Shown piece by piece: positions 55,127 to 64,000 of a stretch of DNA of 64,000 nt (positions within the stretch are counted from its first letter, which is position 1; every line of letters starts with the position of its first letter). The stretch is from contig NZ_LGDV01000202.1 in assembly GCF_001280015.1 (NCBI RefSeq), positions 1 to 64,000 on the forward strand, in the 5' to 3' direction. Origin of the DNA: Streptomyces sp. MMG1121. Its GTDB lineage: Bacteria > Actinomycetota > Actinomycetes > Streptomycetales > Streptomycetaceae. Below the pieces are notes generated by a model. The model was not told where the DNA came from. It saw nothing but the letters and a program-made list of their open reading frames with translations, and ran no database searches. Both the position numbers and the translations under genes were made by a program.

Positions 55127-55918
55127 ATGGACTTCCCGGCGGACATTCCCGCGGACTTCCCGGCACAGGCGCACCCCCACCCGCACGGCGGTTGGCCCGG
55201 CAACGAGCTGGAGGAGGTGCTCTCGGCCTCCCTCGGCATACCCGCGGCGGCCGGCCGGATCATCGAGGTCCTCGGCCGCAGCTTCCTGTGGATCCCGTTG
55301 CCCAACGGCGGCGGCCCCGGCAGCGGCCCGCTCGACCTGCCCACGCTGGACATCGAAGGCCAGGTACACGTCCCGGTGTTCAGCTCGGAGGAGCAGCTGC
55401 GCCAGGCGGCCGGCTCCCACATGGCGTACACCATCGCCCCCGCCGTCGAGTTCGCCCGCGGCCTGCCCCCACAGGTCGGCATCGCGGTGAACCCGGACGC
55501 GCTGGTCGGCATCCCGCTCCCGCCGGCCGCGGTGGCCGAGCTGTGCCGCGCGGGCCGCACCCCCCTCGACGGCCCGAACACCGGCGGCCGGGTCCGCCTC
55601 TTCGAGCCCGACTGGCAGGACGACCCGGTCGACTTCCTCTCCGCCGCGTCCGCCGAGTTCGCCGAGACCGGCGTGGTCCGCAGTGCCCGCCGCTGCCTGG
55701 CCGCCATCGAGACGGACGAACCGGTCATGTTCGTCGGCGTGGAACTCGCCCAGTGGGAAGGCGACCTGCGCACCCGCCCCATGGACGCCCTGGGCCGGGC
55801 CCTGGGCAAGGTCCCGGTCATCTGGCCGGTCAGCCTGGTCCTCCTGGACGTGACGGACGACCCGGTGGCGGAATGGCTGAAGGCGAACGTCCGGCCCTTC
55901 TACCAATACGGTCACTGA
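55127..55918 (+). CDS. SseB-family protein (enhanced serine sensitivity), copy 1
   Basis: 263 residues. SseB N-terminal domain: LEEVLSASLGIPAAAGRIIE, FLWIPLPNGGG, VFSSEEQLRQAAGSHMAYTI and GIAVNPDALVGIPLPPAAVA. SseB C-terminal-type part: EFAETGVVRSARRCLAAIET, EPVMFVGVELAQWEGDL and VAEWLKANVRPFYQYG. The name comes from E. coli sseB, which affects serine sensitivity; the mechanism is unclear. Here it sits beside serine/glycine catabolic genes. A second family member follows at 56079. Confidence 0.85.
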   Translation: MDFPADIPADFPAQAHPHPHGGWPGNELEEVLSASLGIPAAAGRIIEVLGRSFLWIPLPNGGGPGSGPLDLPTLDIEGQVHVPVFSSEEQLRQAAGSHMAYTIAPAVEFARGLPPQVGIAVNPDALVGIPLPPAAVAELCRAGRTPLDGPNTGGRVRLFEPDWQDDPVDFLSAASAEFAETGVVRSARRCLAAIETDEPVMFVGVELAQWEGDLRTRPMDALGRALGKVPVIWPVSLVLLDVTDDPVAEWLKANVRPFYQYGH

Positions 55919-56078
55919 ATCCGCCCGCGGGGCGCGGGGCCGTGCTCGACGTGCGGCTCCGCCGCGCGGGCGCGACCGGTCACGAACGATCCGCACCCGC
56001 GCCCGAACCCGGGGCAGCTCCCCCGCAGACGCTTAAGCTGTCTTTGAACGCAGGGCACTGAAGAGAAGGGCACGACAG

Positions 56079-56846
56079 GTGAGCGCGAGCCACAGCGGCA
56101 GCGTCGAGCACACGCTGCGCCAGGTCACGCCCGGACGCTACGACGCCTACGAGGCCCTGCTGCGTGCCCTCGCCACCCCGTCCTCCGGCCAGATCTGGAT
56201 GCTGCTGTGGCACGGCCAGTCCGGCTCCCCGGACGCCCAGTACGGGAACATGGAGGTCGACGGCTTCCACTACGCCCCCTGCGTGACCTCCGCCCAGGAG
56301 CTCTCGGCCAGCGGCTGGAACCGGTCGTACGAGGTCGTCGACGGCCTCGACGTGGCCCGCACCCTGTACCCGGACCACTACGGCCTCTGGCTCAACCCGC
56401 ACGCTCGGGGCGGTGGCGTCGGCATCCCCTGGCTGGACCTGCGGCGCATCGCCACCGGCCTGGACCGCCAGCCCGCCGGACCCCTCCGGCTCACCGAACC
56501 CGGCATCGAGATCCCGCAGTTCTACGCCCTGCTCGCGCAGAACGCCCACCGCACCCCGGCCCTGCGCTCCCTGCGCCGCGCCTGGGTGCAGCCCGCGCTC
56601 GGGGCGCCGTACCTCGCGATCGGCCTCGACGTGTACGACGCCTCCCCGGCCGCGGTCGACTCGGTGCGCGCGATGATGCAGCAGTCCGTCGGCGCCGTCC
56701 CCGAGGGCCTGCCGGTGTCGACGGTCACGATGACCGACGACTACGACCCGGTCGTGATGTGGATGCGGGCCGGCGCCCGTCCGTTCTACGACCGCGAGGC
56801 CTACGCGGCCGTCCCCGACCGGGTTCCCGGCTACGAGTACCCATAA
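56079..56846 (+). CDS. SseB-family protein, copy 2
   Basis: 255 residues from a GTG at 56079. Its domains match copy 1: YEALLRALATPSSGQIWMLL, GNMEVDGFHYAPCVTSAQEL, GLWLNPHARGGGVGIPWLDL and a C-terminal RSLRRAWVQPALGAPYLAIG, VMWMRAGARPFYDREAYA. The 160-base gap before it contains an imperfect GC-rich hairpin (about 55922-55968) and GCTTAAGC. Tandem SseB paralogues are common in this lineage. Function as for copy 1: inferred only from the family. Confidence 0.85.
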   Translation: MSASHSGSVEHTLRQVTPGRYDAYEALLRALATPSSGQIWMLLWHGQSGSPDAQYGNMEVDGFHYAPCVTSAQELSASGWNRSYEVVDGLDVARTLYPDHYGLWLNPHARGGGVGIPWLDLRRIATGLDRQPAGPLRLTEPGIEIPQFYALLAQNAHRTPALRSLRRAWVQPALGAPYLAIGLDVYDASPAAVDSVRAMMQQSVGAVPEGLPVSTVTMTDDYDPVVMWMRAGARPFYDREAYAAVPDRVPGYEYP

Positions 56847-56866
56847 CCGGCGAGGTCATCCGTCGG

Positions 56867-57348
56867 GCTTGCCCCCGCCGACGGACACACGTCGCCCGAA
56901 GCCGTTCGTTACAGGGGTGGTCCCGGACCGACTGGGCCAATTCCTCCAGCACGCCATCATGCTGACCGAGTGTCAGCCGGGCCTCGGCCCGCAGGGCGAG
57001 CGCGGACAGGTACATCTCGTCCGGCCCGGTGCTCAGCCGCTGCACCAGTTCCGGTGACGCGTCGCCGGCCAGGACCGATCCCTGCCAGTTCTCCAGCGCG
57101 CGGTCGAGCAGTACGGCGCACGCGCCGGGGCTGGACACCCGGTCGGCCTGGCGGACGAGCGCCTGGAAGCGGCGGACGTCCACGGACTCGGGGTCCACAC
57201 GCAGCGCGCATCCCGCACCGTCGGAGGAGACGACCGACATCTCTCGCTGCGCGGCCTCTCCCTGCAACGAGCGGCGGAGCCGGGAAACGTGGGCGTGCAG
57301 ACTGGCACGAGCGCTGCTCGGCACGGTCTCGCCGGCCCACAGGAGCAT
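56867..57348 (-). pseudogene. Remnant of a SARP/AfsR-type regulator
   Basis: The reverse strand reads MLLWAGETVPSSARASLHAH, then VSRLRRSLQGEA, VDVRRFQALVRQADRVSSPG, ALENWQGSVLAGDASPELVQ and LGQHDGVLEELAQSVRDHPC. These are pieces of an OmpR-type DNA-binding domain and the BTAD domain of SARP antibiotic regulators. The N-terminal winged helix is shortened: the DRLVDALWG-type segment is absent between AGETV and PSSARASLH. The BTAD part stops after NERLRATC and runs on as arginine-rich sequence over the SseB gene. No full-length frame exists, so it reads as a decayed gene. Confidence 0.6.
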
Positions 57349-57682
57349 GCGGCGATCATGAGTCAGGCAGCAAAACCCCGCAAGTACATTGACGATCTGC
57401 GGGAAAAGCCGCGAGAGCTGCCCAGATGGGGTGCTCTGCGGGCCCCAGTGACTCTCCTCGTCCCGTTCGGCAGGGGCCCTGCCCTGTTCGGATAACGGAA
57501 CACCTCGTACTGCATCACGGTTGCGCATACTTTCGCCGTCAGGCCTGGCGGGTGATCGCAACGACGCTGAAGACTCCCCACTCAGACATGAGGCCGAGAC
57601 CTCGTGATCGATGGCAAGTCGACAAAGCCGCAATCCGCGGCAGGCGCAGGCCGGTTACCACCGGCGAGAGGGGTCGCTCACC
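57349..57682. other. Leader region of the opp cassette
   Basis: 334 bases with no convincing gene; some sequence may be the eroded 5' end of the SARP remnant. The opp promoter must lie here but no box pair is clear by eye. Confidence 0.4.
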
Positions 57683-58681
57683 GTGACCGCACCGATCGAG
57701 ACCACCGGGGCGGCAGCCGACGCGCAGCCGGAGGCTGTGCTGGCGGGTGCCGAGAAGGGGCAGATCGAGGGTCGTTCCCTGGGGCAGATCGCCTGGTCCC
57801 GGTTCAAGCGGGACAGAGTCGCCGTCGCCGGCGGCGTCATCGTGATCCTGCTGATCGCCCTGGCGATCCTCTCGCGCCCCATCCAGGCCATGTTCGGCCT
57901 CGACCCCAACGCCTTCCACCAGAACCTGATCGTCCCCGACACCTCGCTGCCCAAGGGCGGTTGGGGCGGCATGAGCCTGGACCACCCGCTCGGCGTGGAC
58001 CCCAAGTTCGGCCGGGACATCGCGACCCGCATCCTCGAGGGCTCCTGGGTCTCGCTGGTCGTCGCCTTCGGCGCCACGATCCTGTCCAATGTGCTCGGCG
58101 CCGTCATGGGTGTCGTCGCGGGCTACTACGGCGGCCGGGTCGACTCGATCATCAGCCGCCTGATGGACATCTTCCTCGCCTTCCCCCTGCTGCTGTTCGC
58201 CATCGCCATCTCCGCCACCCTCCAGGGCGGCGCCTTCGGCCTCAACGGACTGCCGCTGCACCTGAGCGTGCTCATCTTCGTGATCGGCTTCTTCAACTGG
58301 CCCTACCTGGGCCGGATCGTGCGCGGTCAGACCCTCGCCCTGCGGGAGCGCGAGTTCGTCGACGCCGCCCGCGGCATGGGCGCCAAGGGCCCGTACATCC
58401 TCTTCCGTGAGCTGATGCCCAACCTGGTCGGCCCGATCATCGTCTACTCGACGCTGCTCATCCCGACCAACATTCTCTTCGAGGCGTCCCTGAGCTTCCT
58501 GGGCGTCGGCATCCAGCCCCCGCAGGCCTCCTGGGGCGGCATGCTCCGGGAAGCGGTCACCTACTACCAGGTCGATCCCCAGTACATGATCGTGCCCGGC
58601 CTCGCCATCTTCATCACCGTCCTGGCGTTCAACCTGCTCGGCGACGGTCTCCGCGACGCTCTCGACCCCCGCAGCCGCTAG
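57683..58681 (+). CDS. oppC: Peptide ABC transporter permease, OppC/DppC type
   Basis: 332 residues from GTG 57683 (GAGAGGGG at 9 bases); the frame is open to 57611. The N-terminal OppC_N segment contains WSRFKRDRVAVAGGVIVILL. A binding-protein-dependent transport domain follows, with the EAA-type loop REREFVDAARGMGAKGPYIL and the typical ending FNLLGDGLRDALDPRSR. Six membrane spans. It forms the inner-membrane channel with OppB (60557). It is the first gene of the cassette, ahead of the binding protein. Confidence 0.92.
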   Translation: MTAPIETTGAAADAQPEAVLAGAEKGQIEGRSLGQIAWSRFKRDRVAVAGGVIVILLIALAILSRPIQAMFGLDPNAFHQNLIVPDTSLPKGGWGGMSLDHPLGVDPKFGRDIATRILEGSWVSLVVAFGATILSNVLGAVMGVVAGYYGGRVDSIISRLMDIFLAFPLLLFAIAISATLQGGAFGLNGLPLHLSVLIFVIGFFNWPYLGRIVRGQTLALREREFVDAARGMGAKGPYILFRELMPNLVGPIIVYSTLLIPTNILFEASLSFLGVGIQPPQASWGGMLREAVTYYQVDPQYMIVPGLAIFITVLAFNLLGDGLRDALDPRSR

Positions 58682-58736
58682 GCAGCACCCGAGAGCCCCA
58701 TCAAGTTTCCGATCAATGGAGGGGAAGCAGACCATC

Positions 58737-60485
58737 ATGCGAAGGTCAGCGCTGGCCGCGGTCGCGGCCATCGGCTCCGTAAGCCTGTTGCTCGCAGGCT
58801 GCAGCAAGGCCGATGACAACAAGGACAACCCGAAGGCGGCCGGCGCCAACGCGGCGACCAAGGGTGTCGTCAACGCGTCCGACAAGAAGGGTGGCACGGT
58901 CACCTACGAGATGTCGGACGTGCCGGACTCGTTCGACCCGGGCAACACCTACTACGCGTACATGTACAACTTCAGCCGGCTGTACGCGCGCCCGCTGATG
59001 ACGTTCGCGCCCGGCCCGGGCCAGCAGGGCAACAAGCTCGTCCCGGACCTCGCCGAGAGCAAGGGCGTGTCCAGCGAGGGCGGCAAGACCTGGACGTACA
59101 AGCTGCGTTCGGGCCTGAAGTACCAGGACGGCACGCCGATCACCTCGAAGGACGTCAAGTACGCCGTCGAGCGGTCCAACTTCGCGCGTGACGTGCTCTC
59201 GCTCGGCCCGAACTACTTCCAGCAGTTCATGAAGGACGGCGACAAGTACAAGGGTCCGTACAAGGACAAGAGCGCCAAGGGCCTGTCCTCGATCGAGACG
59301 CCGAACGACACCACGATCGTCTTCCATCTGAACCGCGCGTTCCAGGAGTTCGACTACCTGGTCTCGGCGCCGCAGACGGCCCCGGTGCCGCAGTCCAAGG
59401 ACGACGGCGTCGACTACGTCAAGCACATCGTGTCCTCCGGCTCCTACCAGTTCCAGAGCTACCAGGAGGGCAAGCAGGTCGTCCTGGTGCCCAACAAGAA
59501 CTGGGACCCGAAGACCGACCCGCTGCGCAAGCAGATGGCCAGCAAGATCGTCGTCAACCTGAAGGTCAACCCGGACACGATCGACAAGGACCTGCAGTCC
59601 GGCGACGCCACCGTCGACCTCGCGGGCTCCGGCGTCCAGGCCTCCACCCAGGCGCAGCTGCTCAACTCCGCCGACGGCAAGGCCAGCACCGACAACACCT
59701 ACGGTGGCCGCCTGGTCTACATGGCGATCAACACCAAGGTGAAGCCGTTCGACAACGTGGCCTGCCGCAAGGCGGTCCAGTACGCCATCGACAAGGTCTC
59801 GGTGCAGACCGCCGAGGGCGGCCCGATCCGCGGTGAGATCGCCTCCACCGTCCTGCCGCCGGACATCACCGGCTACCAGAAGGCGGACGCCTACGCGACC
59901 GCGGACAGCCACGGTGACATCGCCAAGGCCAAGGACCAGCTGAAGGCCTGTGGCAAGACCGCGATCAACACCAACATCACGGCGCGCTCCGACCGCCCGC
60001 AGGAGGTCGACGCGGCCACGGCGATCATCAGCTCGCTGAAGAAGGTCGGCATCAACGCCACCCTGAAGCAGTACCCGCAGGGCAAGTACTTCACCGACTA
60101 CGCGGGCGTGCCGAAGTTCACCGAGCAGCAGAACATCGGCCTCATGATGATGCAGTGGGGTGCCGACTGGCCGTCCGGCTACGGCTTCCTGCAGCAGATC
60201 CTGAACGGCAAGGCGATCAGCCAGTCCGGCAACACCAACCTGTCGCAGTACGACAACAGCAAGGTGAACGACCTGCTCGGCCAGGCGATCGCCGAGCCGG
60301 ACACGGCCAAGCGCAACGCCCTGTACGCGCAGATCGACCAGCAGACGATGAACGACGCCGTTCTGGTCCCGCTGACCTACTTCAAGGTCCTGCTGTACCG
60401 CTCGCCGTACGCCACCAACGTGGTCTCCACGGCCGCCTTCAGCGGTGAGTACGACTACCTCAACCTCGGCACCACGAAGAAGTAG
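58737..60485 (+). CDS. oppA: Peptide ABC transporter substrate-binding lipoprotein
   Basis: 582 residues from ATG 58737; the in-frame ATG at 58716 is possible. Lipobox LLLAGC is near residue 22, after VAAIGSVSLLLAGC. SBP_bac_5 features: KGGTVTYEMSDVPDSFDPGN, YKLRSGLKYQDGTPITSKDV, VKYAVERSNFARDV and VACRKAVQYAIDKVSV. It captures oligopeptides outside the membrane. A strong hairpin follows at 60513, a common way to keep the binding protein more abundant than the rest of the system. Confidence 0.94.
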   Translation: MRRSALAAVAAIGSVSLLLAGCSKADDNKDNPKAAGANAATKGVVNASDKKGGTVTYEMSDVPDSFDPGNTYYAYMYNFSRLYARPLMTFAPGPGQQGNKLVPDLAESKGVSSEGGKTWTYKLRSGLKYQDGTPITSKDVKYAVERSNFARDVLSLGPNYFQQFMKDGDKYKGPYKDKSAKGLSSIETPNDTTIVFHLNRAFQEFDYLVSAPQTAPVPQSKDDGVDYVKHIVSSGSYQFQSYQEGKQVVLVPNKNWDPKTDPLRKQMASKIVVNLKVNPDTIDKDLQSGDATVDLAGSGVQASTQAQLLNSADGKASTDNTYGGRLVYMAINTKVKPFDNVACRKAVQYAIDKVSVQTAEGGPIRGEIASTVLPPDITGYQKADAYATADSHGDIAKAKDQLKACGKTAINTNITARSDRPQEVDAATAIISSLKKVGINATLKQYPQGKYFTDYAGVPKFTEQQNIGLMMMQWGADWPSGYGFLQQILNGKAISQSGNTNLSQYDNSKVNDLLGQAIAEPDTAKRNALYAQIDQQTMNDAVLVPLTYFKVLLYRSPYATNVVSTAAFSGEYDYLNLGTTKK

Positions 60486-60512
60486 CAGCCCCGGAAGGCA
60501 GGTGAAGGCATT

Positions 60513-60543
60513 GGTGTCCGCGGGCCAGCCGCCCGCGGGCACC
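60513..60543 (+). terminator. Intercistronic hairpin between oppA and oppB
   Basis: GGTGTCCGCGGGC (60513-60525) and GCCCGCGGGCACC (60531-60543), 13 bp with one G:U-type mismatch and a 5-base loop. It is likely an attenuator or mRNA-protecting stem rather than a full stop, since oppB, oppD and oppF continue. Confidence 0.65.
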
Positions 60544-60556
60544 AGCGCCGGCTCCC

Positions 60557-61564
60557 GTGATCTCGTACATCCTCCGCCGGACGTTCGCGGCAGTGATCCT
60601 GCTGCTGGTCGTCACCGCGGTCACCTTCGCCATCTTCTTCCTGCTGCCGCGACTCGCCGGCCAGACGGCGGACCAGCTGGCGCAGCAGTACCTCGGCAAG
60701 AGTCCCTCGCAGGCGGACATCGCCGCGGTCAAGCACAATCTCGGTCTGGACCAGCCCGTCTACGTCCAGTACTGGCACTTCGTCAAGGGGATCGTGGCCG
60801 GTGCCGACTACAACATCGGTCCCACCACGGTGCACTGCGACGCACCCTGCTTCGGCTACTCGTTCAAGACCCATGAGGCGGTCTGGCCGCAGCTCACCTC
60901 CCGCCTCCCGGTGACCGTCTCGCTGGCCGCGGGCGCCGCCGTGCTGTGGCTGGTCTCGGGCGTCCTCGTCGGCGTCATATCGGCCCTCAAGCCGCGCTCG
61001 ATCTTCGACCGCACCTTCATGGGTGTCGCGCTCGCCGGTGTCTCGCTGCCCATGTTCTTCACGGGCAACCTGGCGATCCTGCTCTTCACCTACCAGTGGC
61101 CGATCTTCGGCCGCACCTACGTGCCGCTCACCGAGAGTCCCTCGGAGTGGGCCAACACCCTCTTCCCCGCGTGGTGTTCGCTCGCCCTGCTGTACTCCGC
61201 CATCTACGCCCGGCTCACCCGCTCGGGCATGCTGGAGACGATGAGCGAGGACTTCATCCGCACGGCGCGGGCGAAGGGCCTCAGAGAGAGTGTCGTCGTC
61301 AGGAGGCACGGTCTGCGCGCCGCCCTCACCCCGATCATCACCGTCTTCGGCATGGACCTCGGCCTGCTGCTCGGCGGTGCGGTGATCACCGAGACCGTGT
61401 TCTCGCTGCACGGCATCGGGCAGTACGCGGTGCAGGCCATCGACGACAACGACCTGCCCCCCATCCTCGGCGTGACCCTGCTCGCCGCCCTCTTCGTCGT
61501 CATCGCAAATCTCGTGGTGGACGTGCTCTACGCCGCCGCCGACCCGCGGGTGAGGCTCTCGTGA
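60557..61564 (+). CDS. oppB: Peptide ABC transporter permease, OppB/DppB type
   Basis: 335 residues from a GTG at 60557. Typical OppB start, [20 protein letters not shown], and the conserved extracytoplasmic [18 protein letters not shown]. The transport domain has the EAA loop [20 protein letters not shown] and [20 protein letters not shown]. Six spans. The distance to oppA (71 bases) contains the hairpin. The stop overlaps the GTG of oppD (GTGA). Confidence 0.93.
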   Translation: MISYILRRTFAAVILLLVVTAVTFAIFFLLPRLAGQTADQLAQQYLGKSPSQADIAAVKHNLGLDQPVYVQYWHFVKGIVAGADYNIGPTTVHCDAPCFGYSFKTHEAVWPQLTSRLPVTVSLAAGAAVLWLVSGVLVGVISALKPRSIFDRTFMGVALAGVSLPMFFTGNLAILLFTYQWPIFGRTYVPLTESPSEWANTLFPAWCSLALLYSAIYARLTRSGMLETMSEDFIRTARAKGLRESVVVRRHGLRAALTPIITVFGMDLGLLLGGAVITETVFSLHGIGQYAVQAIDDNDLPPILGVTLLAALFVVIANLVVDVLYAAADPRVRLS

Positions 61565-62651
61565 CCGAACTCTCCAAGACGGGCGCCGCCGTGGGCGAGC
61601 CCACCTCCGCCGGAACGGCGCCCGACGCCTTCCTCGAGGTCCGCGACCTCAAGGTGCACTTCCCGACGGACGACGGCCTGGTCAAATCCGTCGACGGGCT
61701 GTCCTTCTCGCTGGAGAAGGGCAAGACCCTCGCCATCGTCGGCGAGTCGGGCTCCGGCAAGTCGGTCACCTCGCTCGCCGTCATGGGCCTGCACCGGCTC
61801 GGCGCGCGCGGCAAGAACGTGCAGATGTCCGGCGAGATCTGGCTCGACGGCCAGGAACTGGTCTCCGCCTCGCCGGACGAGGTGCGCAAGCTCCGCGGCC
61901 GCCAGATGGCGATGATCTTCCAGGACCCGCTGTCCGCGATGCACCCCTACTACAAGGTCGGCGACCAGATCGTCGAGGCGTACCGGGTGCACCACAAGGT
62001 CAGCAAGAAGGCCGCCCGCCGGCGGGCGATCGAGATGCTCGACCGGGTCGGCATCCCCGAGCCGGCCAAGCGTGTCGACAGCTATCCGCACGAGTTCTCC
62101 GGCGGTATGCGCCAGCGTGCCATGATCGCCATGGCGCTGGTCAACAACCCCGAACTGCTCATCGCGGACGAGCCGACCACCGCCCTCGACGTGACGGTCC
62201 AGGCGCAGATCCTGGACCTGATCCGCGATCTGCAGAAGGAGTTCGGCTCCGCGGTCGTCATGATCACCCACGATCTGGGCGTGGTCGCCGAGATCGCCGA
62301 CGACGTCCTCGTGATGTACGGCGGCCGGTGCGTGGAGCGCGGCCGGGCGGACGAGGTCTTCGAGAAGCCGCAGCACCCCTACACCTGGGGCCTGCTCGGC
62401 TCGATGCCCCGCATCGACCGCGAGACCTCCGAACGGCTCATCCCGGTCAAGGGCCAGCCGCCGAGCCTCATCAACGTCCCCTCTGGCTGCGCCTTCCACC
62501 CGCGCTGCCCGTACGCGGACATCCCCAAGGGGAACGTCACCCGCACGGTGCGCCCCGAGCTGGAGCAGGTGGGCACCGGGCACTTCTCCGCCTGCCACCT
62601 CTCGGCCGAGGACCGCGAGCGGATCTGGACCGAAGAGATTGCGCCGAAGCT

Positions 62652-62655
<4 letters not shown>
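61561..62655 (+). CDS. oppD: Peptide ABC transporter ATPase, OppD type
   Basis: 364 residues from GTG 61561. Walker [10 protein letters not shown], signature [15 protein letters not shown], Walker [14 protein letters not shown] and H-loop [10 protein letters not shown]. The C-terminal OppD/F region carries the cysteine cluster [16 protein letters not shown] and a final HFSAC that in relatives binds an iron-sulfur cluster. It powers uptake with OppF. Overlaps both neighbours by 4 bases, so oppB-oppD-oppF are translated as a unit. Confidence 0.95.

Positions 62656-64000
<1,345 letters not shown>

Overview
The window is very GC-rich and its reading frames show the codon pattern of an actinomycete. 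The gene content (GlgE/GlgP glycogen enzymes, a whiJ-type regulator triad, SseB-like proteins, L,D-transpeptidase lipoproteins, a tandem glycine riboswitch on gcvT, an Opp cassette) points to a Streptomyces chromosome. From memory, not checked here, the order of conserved genes resembles the S. coelicolor core around glgE-glgP and onward to sdaA-glyA-gcv-opp. No rRNA, tRNA, CRISPR array or transposase was recognised.

Layout. (1) 1-3.6 kb: 5' part of glgE (minus) diverging from glgP. (2) 3.6-11.9 kb: an accessory block. It holds a frameshifted small membrane gene, a whiJ/abaA-like triad (ATPase, XRE-DUF5753, DUF397) and a minus-strand operon of SseB-like, WXG100-like, giant RHS protein and small immunity gene. 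The RHS protein ends in a colicin E9-type HNH DNase and the small gene is an Im9-type immunity protein: a complete polymorphic toxin system. (3) 11.9-17.5 kb: a DUF1990 protein, two tandem secreted M4 metalloproteases with long identical DNA blocks, and a membrane protein ending in a 36-bp minisatellite. (4) 17.5-28.6 kb: two heterodimeric ABC exporters, an inverted-repeat operator region, then a DrrAB-like ABC pair with a two-component system. (5) 28.6-31.8 kb: ECF-like sigma factor, Ser/Thr/Pro-rich membrane protein and two mannosyltransferase-type enzymes, all minus. (6) 31.9-45.3 kb: glgX, two L,D-transpeptidase lipoproteins, an enoyl-CoA hydratase, an anti-sigma-type ATPase, a NodB-like lipoprotein with a beta-propeller lipoprotein, a GNAT/MerR divergent pair, an EF-hand protein, an F420/NADP-type oxidoreductase, a GH25 protein and a PI-PLC-like enzyme. 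(7) 45.7-49.5 kb: a DNase I-fold protein lacking several catalytic residues, then a Tat-exported phospholipase C. (8) 49.6-56.8 kb: sdaA, glyA, gcvH and gcvT on the minus strand with a tandem glycine riboswitch before gcvT, followed by a P-loop protein and two SseB-family proteins. (9) 56.9-64 kb: a SARP regulator remnant and the opp cassette oppC-oppA-oppB-oppD-oppF; oppF runs off the window.

How parts work together. GlgE, GlgP and GlgX belong to alpha-glucan metabolism. The riboswitch-led genes break down glycine and serine. The RHS operon looks like a contact or type VII-linked antibacterial DNase with its own protection. The strongest lead is this RHS-ColE-DNase/Im pair, notable for a low-GC swapped tip and a missing fourth metal-ligand histidine.
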